This document shows, piece by piece, positions 47,601-57,024 of a stretch of 57,024 nt of DNA. The notes beneath the pieces were generated by a model that searched no databases, had not been told where the DNA came from, and saw only the letters and a list, made by a program, of their open reading frames with translations. Origin of the DNA: Chromera velia. Its lineage: Eukaryota > Sar > Chromeraceae. The stretch lies in assembly GCA_018398765.1 (NCBI GenBank), contig JAHBMJ010003108.1:1-57024 (forward strand), in the 5' to 3' direction. Positions within the stretch are counted from its first letter, which is position 1, and every line of letters begins with the position of its first letter. The position numbers were made by a program, and so were the translations under genes.

Positions 47601-50600
47601 CGCTTTGGGCGTCTGGACACCTACAGCCTGTACAGATGCAATGCCCTGCTCTTCACTTGCACCCTCGACTGCAGTCGCAAAGGCAGCCAGGGCCCAGTCT
47701 AGGTCTTGGAGGGAGGTGTTCATCTCCTCAGACAGGGGGTTCAGTTTATGCACAGGGACCTTCCCGTCGTCTCCCTGAACGCTGTGTGCACCCGCCAGTC
47801 TGGAGAGTCTCTGTTGTTCCAGATGGAGCTCGTTGAGGGGCTTCTGGAGGTTCATAACATGGTGCGCTAGCCTCTTGAGAGTTAGAGGCTTCACGGTGGG
47901 AGACGCAGAGTCCTCGTCCTCCTGCAAGAATAGACAGATTCCAAATTCTTCAATTCACATACAGACTTACTTCAGTGGACACAAGCTAGAAGCAATCGAG
48001 GATCTTCATCTATCGCGATTTTCAGAAGGGGGCGACTGATCACAAAAATGGTCGATCAAAGAATTGAACAGGAGCAGCCGAGAAAGTGACTACATGGAAG
48101 TCCTTCCAGTCAGTCACTCACCAATATCTTTGTTGCTCTTGACTGTCTGGCAGACAGATAGACAGACAGACAGACTATATCGTCTGACTGACAGACAGAC
48201 AGACAGACAAAGTATATGTTTCATACAGACAGGCAGGCAGGCAGACAGACAGACAGACAGACAGACAGACCTGATCCATATCTTTCTTGGTCAATGTAGT
48301 CTGAGTGGCCTCCCTTCTGGTAGGAGGAGGGTAACACTGCACCTCCTTGTCCTCTCCTGACTGTGTGCCAGAGATCGCCCCCGAGACTGTTGTCTGGACA
48401 GACGCATTCGCGCTTTGGAGGTCCTTTAGAGCCGGGCAGACCTCAGTGGAGGCTTCTACTTTCTCCTTGTTATGGATCATTTCAAGGTGCTGCATAGAAT
48501 GGAATGGATGGAATGGTCAACAGACATCGTGTGACAATGATTGAATGAAGGTGAGATCTCGAGGCGAACGGATTCAACGAAACATCCTCAATCAATCATG
48601 AATGGGCACCCTCCAGACTTCTGATGCAAATGCAGAGAGGGCAAAAGCTGAAAATTATAACATGCAATTCTTTCCAAGAGGTCTCCATCCCTTCTTCCTT
48701 TGACGTACAGAGCTCCAAGGCGGCCGAAACCTTTCCTTTGCATTAGATTGACCCTCTGTGTTCTCTTCTTCTCTCTTTCCAGAGAAGAAAAAAGGAAAGA
48801 AAAATCGGAAGAAAGCGAAAGAACAGACCTGGACTCGGGAAGATATCAACAAGTTGGCTTCCCTCAGCCTCTTCTCCTCCTCTGCCAGTTTTGTCTTCTG
48901 AGCCTCCAACTCAGCTTTCTCGTCCCCCACCTTCAACAGTTCGTTCTCCACAGCCATCAACTCTTGACGGAGCTGGTCACCTGAAGATGAAAAGTGACAT
49001 AGTACGAGGCGGAACATATCTGTGTACGCACCCTAGAGCATGTATGTAGATACTAATATTTGTATGGACATTGGTGCGAATCCGCATATTCGTGGAGATG
49101 TTCAAGAGCACACATGCAGGCGCGAAGAGACAAAAACATTCACACGCGTGCGCGGGAGACGGGAAGATCAAGCGTTCAGGCAAGCAGAGTCACAAGTGGT
49201 GACCGGCCCTCTTTGCTGGGTTGGGACACAATGCAAAAGAATGCACAATTCCGTAACCGAATTTTACGCTCTCTTTATTTTTTGTACCGCAAATTCTGTA
49301 AGCCCGATCTAAGAAGGCAGCGTTATTCTTCCGACAAGACAAAGAGAGCATGCCTAAACCATCTGTCTGTTTTGGCACGAATAAACTGACTTTCACTCTG
49401 CCCGAGGGACCACACTTGCTCCTCCGTCAACGCGAGTTTGGTCATGCGTTTCACATTCGCCCTCAAGTCCGCAATCAGGGCGTTGCGCCTGCACACAGAA
49501 GATCCGAAGAGAGAGAGTGGAATGAGACGGAAAGGCATTTGAAGCGTGATTATAAAGACACCCAAAGCGGCCGTTCTGTTCGTGGCGTGCCAAATGAATG
49601 TCAAGCAGAGAAGCACTTCGGCCTTAGTGCAAAAGACTGCATCCAGAGTTTTCCCTGTTTTAGAAGAGATGCACTCTCCAAGTCGATGTACGTTCGCCTT
49701 CACGTGTGTAATGTATCAATTCCCTTAGGGACGGACACCATTTCATTTCTACTAACCTGGCAAGTGTCTGTGCGAACTCTTGGATCTGCTCTTGGTACTT
49801 GGCAAGAGTCTGTCTGTACTGCCTCCTGGCGACCTCAAACTTTCTGCAACAGGGGTTTGAATCGCAAAACCATTTTTATTCTTTTGAGCTGGAGGGACCC
49901 CAGGATGAGAGAAGACAAAGTGCAAACTGCTTCCATGCGAGAATTAGAGCAGTGAGTGAGGATGAACACTGAAACGATTTTGTTCAATTCGTTGTCCGCT
50001 TTTGTGTTTGCACTCCAAATACGGGAGGGACTTTTTGTCACCTCTGGTTGAGTGTCCCACGTTTCCTTCTGCCTCCCTCTCCTTCTCCCTCCGCGAGCGT
50101 AAGTAATATGCCGTGCTCGCTTTGTGCGCCTGGGCCTGCCTGTCCGACTGTCTGATTCTTCGATGCCGCTTTTGTGCGATCTTCCTGACTGCATGACCGA
50201 CTGACTCGATTTCTTCCATCATGTGTTTCTTCCAATTTTCGAGTGCCGTCATCTTCTCGAGAGAAACGACCAGACGCACAGCTAGGTCCTCTGCGTGCAT
50301 CTGCAATCAGTCAGTCAGTCAGTCAGTCAGTCAGTCAGTCAGTCAGTCAGCCAGAGTGAGTCAGGCGGCGGCATCGCCTCGAAGAGAAAACAATAGCGAG
50401 GAGAAGGCTGGAAGGCCAAACGCGTTTGGAAAGAAAGGCTGCACACGCAGCATAGACTGTCGTGAAACACTGTACGGCCACCCTTCCAGAAGAAGCCTGT
50501 CTCCACCTTCTGAGTTTCTCCGACACCTGGGACTGTGCATGAATGAAGCCTGCCTGAACTCACTTACCCTAGTTCCCTCTTCTGTCCCAGACATGTTGTT

Positions 50601-53142
50601 GGATGCGAAAGCGAATTCCATCTCCATAGTCTTTCTCTTCTCCTCCTCTGCCTTCAACGTTTTCTCCAGCATCTTTACTTTGGCCTCAAAACCCTGGCGC
50701 TCTGCGAAGACCTGCAGACACGAAATGAAAACGCATCATCTCAGGCAGTTGACTAGAAGAGGGGGGTCTTCGGACGAGAGAGCATGCATTGCATCCCTGG
50801 GGAAACCTTCTACCGTTCCACGCACACACACACACACACACACACATGCATACAGGTGTTTTTGCTGATGACCTTATCAAGCTCTCTTTGAATTCTTCCC
50901 CTCTCTCTCCTGAGGAGGGTGATTTGCTCTTCTGCTTCCTCACTCGCCATCACTGTCGAGAGACCTCCTGCCTTCTCTGTGCGCAATTCCCTTTGCCGAA
51001 GTTTCTGCAGAGAGAGAGAGCATCAGAGGAGGGGAGTGCGGGACGATATTGAATACAGATACGCATGATGTAAAGAAACTCTTCGGACAGGTACAGAGAT
51101 GGAATCACAGAAAAGCGGAGAGTTGAGCGTGTTCCACCCAGATGAAGGTCCGACGAATTTGTAAAAGAGCAAAAGAGAAAGAGAAAGAGAGAGAGAGAGA
51201 GAGAGCGAAAATGACAAATAGCATCGAAGGACAGAAAGACGATGCTAGAGGAGGCGTAAAGGGGAAACTCGTCCGCAAGCAAGAAAGAAAGACAGAACAG
51301 AGGCCGAAGAGGTGGACAAAGAAACAATGAGTGAAATGAGAAAGCTGACCGACCACCAATGCCTGGAATTCATTGGAGATTGCCTCTCCCGGACCTCCCA
51401 AAAAATTGGTTCTAGAGAACCACTGGAGGGCGTTGACCTGATCCAGTTTCGCCTGTCTCTGCTGTTCTATCGTGTCCAGGTGATTTTCTAACGGTGCAGT
51501 AGTCTTCACCGATTGGCCTGCTGGGTTTTCTTCCGCCTCCTTTTCCCTCTCTTTGCGGGCCCTCTCAAGAAGCTCCTGCTCAGAGGGGAGGACATCTGCG
51601 ATCCCCTCTCGGAGCTTTTCTCTTGGGATGAGATCTGTCATGGCAGACAGCTGTTGAAGGTATGCCCTGCGGCAGCTCTGCAGGGAAGGATGGAAGAACC
51701 GGGGAGAGAGATGCGGAATCGGCAAATAAATGTACGGCAATCGAGAAGAAAAGAAAATGCTGCCAAGACGGGGAAGGGAAATAACGAGGACCGGATAGAG
51801 ACAGAGACGATAAAGCAGAAGCGTGCGCCCCCAAAAAGGACAGCACAAAGCTGCATTCCGAAATGGGAATCGATCCTTGCAGTGAAGAAAGAAACAGGAA
51901 GAAACAACGGAGAAGATGCACAAAAGTCTCGTTGTAGTTTCCCCTCTTTCCAGTTTCCTTGACCGATTCCTTGTCTCTTTCCTTCCTTCCTTCCTTTCTT
52001 TCATTTCTTCAGCCAGCTGTAAGACAACGGACAGGCGGTCAAGAATACGAAAAGCATATCAAGAAAGAGAGATTTGGGGTGAATGAATAAAGGAATAGAG
52101 CAGAACAGAAACCATACATACATACTGAAACAGACCTGCAACATTTCCTGTGTTAGTCGCAGTTGGTCCTCGAGGTCGGTCACCTGCAGGAAACATGAGA
52201 GGCAGCAAGGGAGACATGCAGATCATTTACAGGCGAAATACCGGGAGAGAAAGACAACGGGTTTTGCAGAGAATACGAGGAAGACGAAGCACAGCAGGAT
52301 CAAAGCGAACCAAATGTCCTCCTTCCTGACATGATTAGAACTTGGTCTCAGCTACAAGCAATGGCTAGCTGATAAGCACTCTCAAAGAGACACACCCTTC
52401 CATCCATGCTGGCTGTGACAGACTGCCTCACTGATTCGCTGTGCGACGGACCGAACTGATCGATCTGCGGACTGATTGGTCCTTTGATTGATGGATGAAC
52501 AGATGGACTCACCTGCAGTTGCTGTTCCTCTATGTATTTGAGAAGCATCCGTTGGTGTCTGCTCTCTGCCCTCATAAGAGACTCTCTGGCCTGTTCTGAT
52601 GAGGTCGTTGCTCCCATCTGTCCTCCTCCAGGCGATGAGGGCACAAGCTGGAGTTGTAACTCTGGGGAAGGATCATATGCTTTGAACTCCCCCTCTTTGA
52701 TCTGATCAGGGCCGATCAAGTACAGATTCCTCTCTCTCTCTTCGATGTCTGCTTTCAGGGTGCTGTTCTGAACGAAATGCTTGACCTCGTTCAAAACAGA
52801 CGCAATGCCGTCCTCCACCCACGCGCAATAGCGGGTGAAGTTAGACATCATTTCTGTAATGGAGAGCTCGAGTAGACGGCTTGCCTGGCGCTCTTCCTCC
52901 TGTTCCACTCCTGTCATTTGCATGAGGACCTTCGCCCTGTATTTAAAAATTCGGGAGACCTCTGATTTGACCCTCGCAGCCACAGCCCTGAAGAACGTCG
53001 TGTGGATCTGCGATCGCCTGAAGTGTGCCGGCATCGAGTGGCATATCTTGAAGAAGTGCACAAGGTCACGGTCCAGCTCCTCCGTCAGAGCCTCCAAGTG
53101 GTACTGCTCCGCGTTTTTAGTGTTTGAATTCTTGGCTGTCAT
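41602..53142 (-). CDS. Very large coiled-coil and low-complexity protein, at least 15 exons, function unknown
   Basis: Exons: 53142-52513, 52183-52136, 51677-51354, 51004-50873, 50711-50568, 50300-50149, 49843-49757, 49488-49397, 48980-48829, 48489-48271, 47921-46138, 45861-45829, 45591-45537, 45256-45167 and 45003-41602. All phases join to about 2,447 residues. Residues 1-210 are helical and look like a conserved core (HFFKICHSMPAHFRRSQIHT; YCAWVEDGIASVLNEVKHFV). Residues 210-660 are coiled coil (RRIRQKFEVARRQYRQTLAK; LRQELMAVENELLKVGDEKA). Exon 11 here (47921-46138) is a Ser/Arg/Gly-rich disordered block. A second short coiled coil (ENWKLKKERYDLQQQ) precedes the last exon, 1,133 residues of Gly/Ser/Pro/Gln-rich sequence. 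A cytoskeletal or scaffold role is only a guess. A possible extra exon starts at 52019 (LAEEMKERKEGRKE), but its donor phase does not fit. An upstream coding exon ending at 53743 is also possible. Confidence 0.8.
48144..48270. repeat. (GACA)n/(CAGG)n microsatellite starting at a splice donor
   Basis: On the gene strand it reads GTCTGTCTGTCTG from the first intron base after the exon ending at 48271, then CTGC units, then more CTGT units. Confidence 0.92.
50307..50350. repeat. (TCAG)n microsatellite ending at a splice acceptor
   Basis: There are eleven TCAG units on the plus strand. On the gene strand it is a CTGA array running into CTGATTGCAG, the acceptor of the exon starting at 50300. Confidence 0.92.
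50822..50846. repeat. (CA)n microsatellite in an intron of the large gene
   Basis: About 12 CA units lie between the exons at 50711 and 50873. Confidence 0.9.
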
Positions 53143-54194
53143 TGTTCTTACATATATAATCAACTGTGAGTGTCGCGGCTCTGCGTGTCTCGCTCGGCCC
53201 TCAGACCTTCAGTATAGAAAGCGACACCGTTCACTCAGCTTTTCAAATCTTGTTGAAAGCGTTTCTTCTTTCGCATAGATCATTTCTGCATGCACATGTT
53301 GCCGAAGCATGTTTGTGTGTCTCATAAAGAAGCACCCCAAGAGCTTCTCGTAGAGGTAAGAAACCAGGCACTTTCTGCAAAATGTTGCTGCTGCTTTGTG
53401 CCTGTCTTACTATATGTATAAAGACAGACGTATGTTTTCCCTTGTCCGTGTATGGATTCATTCTTTTTTTGTTCCCTTGGTGCAATCTTGCATCATTCAA
53501 TGCATCCTGCATGCATCATTTGAATTCATTTCATCATGCATTTGCTGTTCATGCACTCTGCATGCATGCGCAGCTCATGCATGAACAACACTATAGGATA
53601 TATATGATATATAGCTTTACGACCGGCGCGTTCGCGCCCCCTGAGAACTCACAAAATTTTTGCGTGCCCCCCAAGTCTTTGGCTCGCGCGTTGCGCGCTT
53701 TTTGGGGGGTTCGCACTGAGTGAATCACCTTTGCTTGGACAGCTAGGGCCCCGCGTCTCCGTAAAATTCCGTAGACAGAGGGGCTCCTCGTCACACGGTG
53801 CTCTGAAGTCAACAACAGAGCGGAGACTTCCGCCTGTCCTTCTGCCGAGAAGGTGAGCCAAGTGGTCTCTGAAGGGTTGGGCGTTGCAGCATCATTGTCA
53901 GACCCGATCATTTTTAGCCTTTGTGTGTTTAGTTCCCGAAAGTAGCTCGTCTCTTCGGTCAGAGATTCCGTAGAAGCCTGCTCAAAGAGGGGACATGCAC
54001 CACAAACATGCCGGGGAAAACCAGGCAGTGGTGAAGGAGCACTGACAGAAATTGAGTCTGCCTCTTCTTGACAGCCGATGTGCTAAAAGTAGAGCATTTC
54101 GATCGAATGAAAATCGCTCTCCCATTTTTGTCGACACCCCCCTCCTTCTGAGCCAGACTTCCTTGCCCCTTTTTCCTCCTTCGATTTTTCCGAA
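53143..54194. other. Divergent upstream region of the large coiled-coil gene (-) and second R-SNARE (+)
   Basis: This is 1,052 bp between opposing start codons. A minus-strand frame from ATG at 53911 (MIGSDNDAATPNPSETTWLT) runs to an AAG/GTGATT donor at 53742; an acceptor CACAG at about 53164 would join it in frame to the large gene, so the 5' part could be a coding first exon. The region also holds a strong hairpin at 53661-53715 and GCAT-rich sequence at 53500-53585. Confidence 0.4.
53661..53715. other. Strong nested hairpin
   Basis: tgcg at 53661 and ccccccaa at 53667-53674 pair with ttgggggg at 53702-53709 and cgca at 53712-53715. The loop itself contains a second palindrome, gcgcgttgcgcgc. 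It lies upstream of both flanking genes, or in the first intron of the minus-strand gene if the alternative start is used. Confidence 0.75.
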
Positions 54195-56220
54195 ATGGAA
54201 GATCAGAGCGGTCGTCCTAATTTGCTTTTTCTTGGCATTGGGAGGCTGGTGGAGCCGTATGAGATTCTTGCGTGTCACCATTCTGTGGCAGACCCCACCT
54301 TCAATGAGGAAACAGAGAGCATCTCCCATAAACTTTTGGGGGCAGCCAAATTAAAGTTGGAGGCGGAGGCATTCCAACGATTGTACTGGGAGCAGATGAG
54401 TATTTGCTGTCGAGTTGATAGCTCAGGTTTGTGCTTGTACATTCTTGTGACCAAGAGTATCGACTACCCCGACGAGTATGCAGAGAAGTTGTTGGATGAG
54501 TTTGTGAAGGCTGTGGCCGAGTTTTTTGAGTCACGCACTGGCGGGTCCTCGTTGGAGGACAGCATCCGACACTACCAGCGAGGTGCATTGAGCAGACACC
54601 TGCGGGGCACCATGGAAATGTTGTTGAGAAAGTATGAGAATCCCCTCACAGCAGACAGACTGGCCGCGTTGAACCAGAAGACGAATAGTGTGAAAGCCGT
54701 GATTGAAGATTCAGCTCGGCAGATGTTGGACAGGGGTCATCATTTGAATGATATGGTGGCAACAACAGAGCGAATGCGCGAGAGTTCCCGAAATTTCCAT
54801 TCAGACAGCCGGGCAGTCCACCGTTACTTTTGGTGGCAAGACCGGAAGATCCTTCTTTACATTCTCGCAGCGATAGTCGGGATTCTAGTCATTCTTCTTC
54901 TGCTTGACCAGGAATCGAGGGGTGTGATCTTCCGACAGGTGGGAAGTTGGGTGTGGTCGTCAAAGGCAAAAGGGAGGGAGAAGGAGAAGTTGAGGGATGA
55001 GAAATCAGAAAAGGATGGAGACGGGCCTGAGCCTGTTGATGTCAACAAACAGCAGCGTGCAGAGAGCAGCCGCAGAAGGACATTAAGAGAGAGTGAGGAA
55101 AAGGAAGAGGAGGAGGAGGAAGAGAAAGAAGAAGAGCGGCGTACAGAGCCCTCCCGATCGTCTGCCGCGAAAGAGGGAGGGGGGAGGGATGCAGGCGACG
55201 GTAGCAGAAACCGCGATCGTCGAGGTTCTTCTGTCTTGTCAGGTTCTCATCGCCATGCATCGTTTGATGAAGATGAAGAGGAGGACGAGGAAGAGGGTGA
55301 GTGGGGTGGGGAGGATTTTTCCACGGGAAAGGGTGACGGAGATGGAAGGGGTGGGGCTGACATGCAGGTAGATGGGGGTCAGGAAGAGGAAGGGGGAGCT
55401 TCAGAAAAGCCCTCAATAGAAGAGGATGAGGACGATGCAAAGGAAGAGGAGGGAGCGGAGGACGGTCCCCTTGTGTCGGGAGGGGTACATAAGAGAGTTC
55501 CCGAAACGCGGCTTGACCGTCTCCTCACAGAGGGCCCGTCTCGCACGGACACCGAGAGAGAAAGAGAGAGTGCTGTGTCTGGAGATGAAGAGGAAGAGCC
55601 GGAAGAGAGTGAGAAAGGAAAGGATACAAAAGAAGAAGAGGGCATTGTTGGGAGACCCACAGATGATGTAGGAAAGAGTGATGAGAGTGTAGACTGGTCT
55701 GGTAGAGGAGTTGTGAATGAGAAAGACAGAGGAAGCAGCAAGGAGAAGGAAGGGGGTAGTAGAGGATCCCGATGGCTCCAGGCTTTATGGAGACGGGTGA
55801 GGGGGTGGAGAGCCTCCAAGGGGCTGCGTCGTCGGGGACGGAGAGAGAGGCCGGGGTCGGATGTTGAAGGGGGGGTTGGGGAGCGAGGGGGCAGAAGGGG
55901 TAGTTCACCTACCTCCTCTGTGATCGGCCAAGAGAGGTCCTCTTCGTCTGTGTCGTCTGGTTCCTCTCCCTCCACCTCTCCGTTCTCGTCAGATTCTTCT
56001 TCTCCGTCTCCTCTTGAGGGTACGTGCGTGCGTCAGTCTGGTGTGTTTGCCTTTGCATTCTTTCAGATCCTCTTTTGAGGGCATGGAGGTTTTGCTTTTT
56101 CTCCAAACAGCCTGCTGCATGCATAGACATTTTTCAAGCGAGAACGTTTTGAGCTCGCTCGCTGGATGGTTTTTCTTGCGGGCAGGAGAGCACAGGTGTG
56201 TGATCGTCCGTCGCTCTGTC

Positions 56221-56290
<70 letters not shown>

Positions 56291-57024
56291 GAGGGGGNNN
56301 GGGGGGGGGGGGGGTTGAAAAGTGCACCTGCGTGCGAGAATTTTTCTTCAAAAAAGAACAAGAAGGAATTTCCACTCTTGCTCCGCATTCTCTCTCCCTC
56401 TCCTGTTCGCAGATCTTGAGGCTTCAGCTGAGGGATTCCTCAGCGTTCCTGTTGCGTCTTCTTCTGGCTGTTCAAACGACTCTTTCCCCCCAGACTGTCG
56501 AGACTCCCGGGAGGCATTTTCGGAGATGATGGGGATGCAGGGCGGGGAGGGGGGGGAGGGGGCAGAGAACGATCGCCCCCCAGAGTCTAGATATGAGGGC
56601 GGGGCGGCGAACGACATGGAAAGGAACAGCAGCGGGTGCCCTCCTCAGCCAGACTGCGGGTGCGAATCGGCACCCGAGGCCAAAGAGGACAAGGAAGCGA
56701 GGTCAGGCAGAGACAGGGAGGGGAGGCCGTCAGAAGAAGGGGGAGAGACGATGGAGGGAAGAGAAAGAGGGGCGTTCGCCGTCTCCCTGTCCGCCTTCGG
56801 TGGCCGTCCGTATGTTCTCTTGCCCTTGCGCGCTTTGCGCGGCTCCGCTTCCCCGTCTCTCTATTCCTATCAGGACACGCTGTCGGCAGGCTATGCTACG
56901 AGTGTGGTGGAAGAGGAAGGGAGAGTCAGTGGAGGGAATTTGAAGCCTCAAACAGGGTGGGAGACAGAGAGGGACGCACAGGAATTCCAGCCTGCTCGGA
57001 GACGGGAAAGGGGAGCAGAAGAGA
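54195..57024 (+). CDS. Second longin R-SNARE (VAMP7-like) with giant acidic tail, 3' end outside window
   Basis: Exon 1 is 54195-56019 and exon 2 starts at 56413 and is open to the window end, giving at least 811 residues. The longin domain (about 8-130: [39 protein letters not shown]) is followed by a SNARE motif (about 152-208) with canonical zero-layer Arg180 in QMLDRGHHL. Then come FWWQDRK and one membrane segment, ILLYILAAIVGILVILLLL (about 219-237). The tail beyond it is over 570 residues of Glu/Asp/Ser/Arg-rich sequence with Gly stretches. The donor GAG-G/GTACGT and acceptor TTCGCAG join in phase, and exon 2 has no stop, which favours splicing over the TGA at 56076. It is a paralogue of the gene at 26266-27417, sharing the longin landmarks, the tryptophan pair before the anchor and the post-anchor extension. 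Confidence 0.88.
56227..56312. repeat. (CT)n, (GT)n and G run with small assembly gap, in the SNARE intron
   Basis: A TC run is followed by a TG run and then a G run containing three N at 56298-56300. All of it is inside the intron between exons 1 and 2. Confidence 0.92.

Noticed and set aside
53382-53723. Plus-strand ORF with Cys/His-rich start
   Set aside because: It derives from CATGCA repeats and lacks protein-like composition; it lies in the divergent upstream region.

Overview
This window looks like nuclear DNA of a protist. Coding blocks are relatively GC-rich. Genes are intron-rich, with GT-AG introns whose donors mostly read GT-N-N-GT and whose acceptors nearly always end TGCAG. Proteins carry long Gly/Ser/Glu tracts, and AT-rich stretches full of decayed transposons separate the gene blocks. 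The proteins are typically eukaryotic: NF-X1, NEK kinase, longin R-SNAREs and a PX protein. A transposon-rich alveolate of the chromerid type (Chromera-like) would fit, but that is inference; no organelle marker or rRNA is present to settle it.

Layout. 3-503 (+): C-terminal end of an unknown lysine/glutamate-rich protein. 1792-8702 (-): an eight-exon NF-X1/shuttle-craft protein with RING, about eight NF-X1 zinc fingers and R3H. 10290-12622 (+): a three-exon NEK kinase. 14703-24476: a transposon graveyard holding two hAT-like elements of one family, one MITE, a 249-bp repeat pair, a stop-interrupted unknown ORF and a decayed gene containing a GIY-YIG-like exon. 26266-27417 (-): an R-SNARE of the longin/VAMP7 type. 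28252-31875 (+): an eight-exon PX-domain protein, head-to-head with that SNARE. 31876-41601: mostly AT-rich repeats, an N gap, a zinc-finger pseudogene and a tentative coiled-coil gene. 41602-53142 (-): a very large coiled-coil/low-complexity protein of about 2,447 residues in at least 15 exons. 54195-57024 (+): a second, diverged longin R-SNARE with an enormous tail that runs off the window.

Functional links are modest. Two paralogous R-SNAREs and a phosphoinositide-binding PX protein all point to membrane traffic, and one SNARE shares an 834-bp divergent upstream region with the PX gene. NF-X1 and NEK share a 1.6-kb divergent upstream region. The rest are unrelated.

The most unusual points are these. 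Both R-SNAREs carry long C-terminal extensions beyond the membrane anchor, and one has Asn where the diagnostic zero-layer Arg should be. Simple repeats sit exactly where splicing signals belong: (GTCT)n after donors, a (CTGA)n branch-site array, and (CT)n before acceptors. A hAT-like element with an 8-bp target duplication has landed inside a decayed gene. Exon borders were read by eye from frame, phase and GT-AG signals and have not been tested against transcripts.
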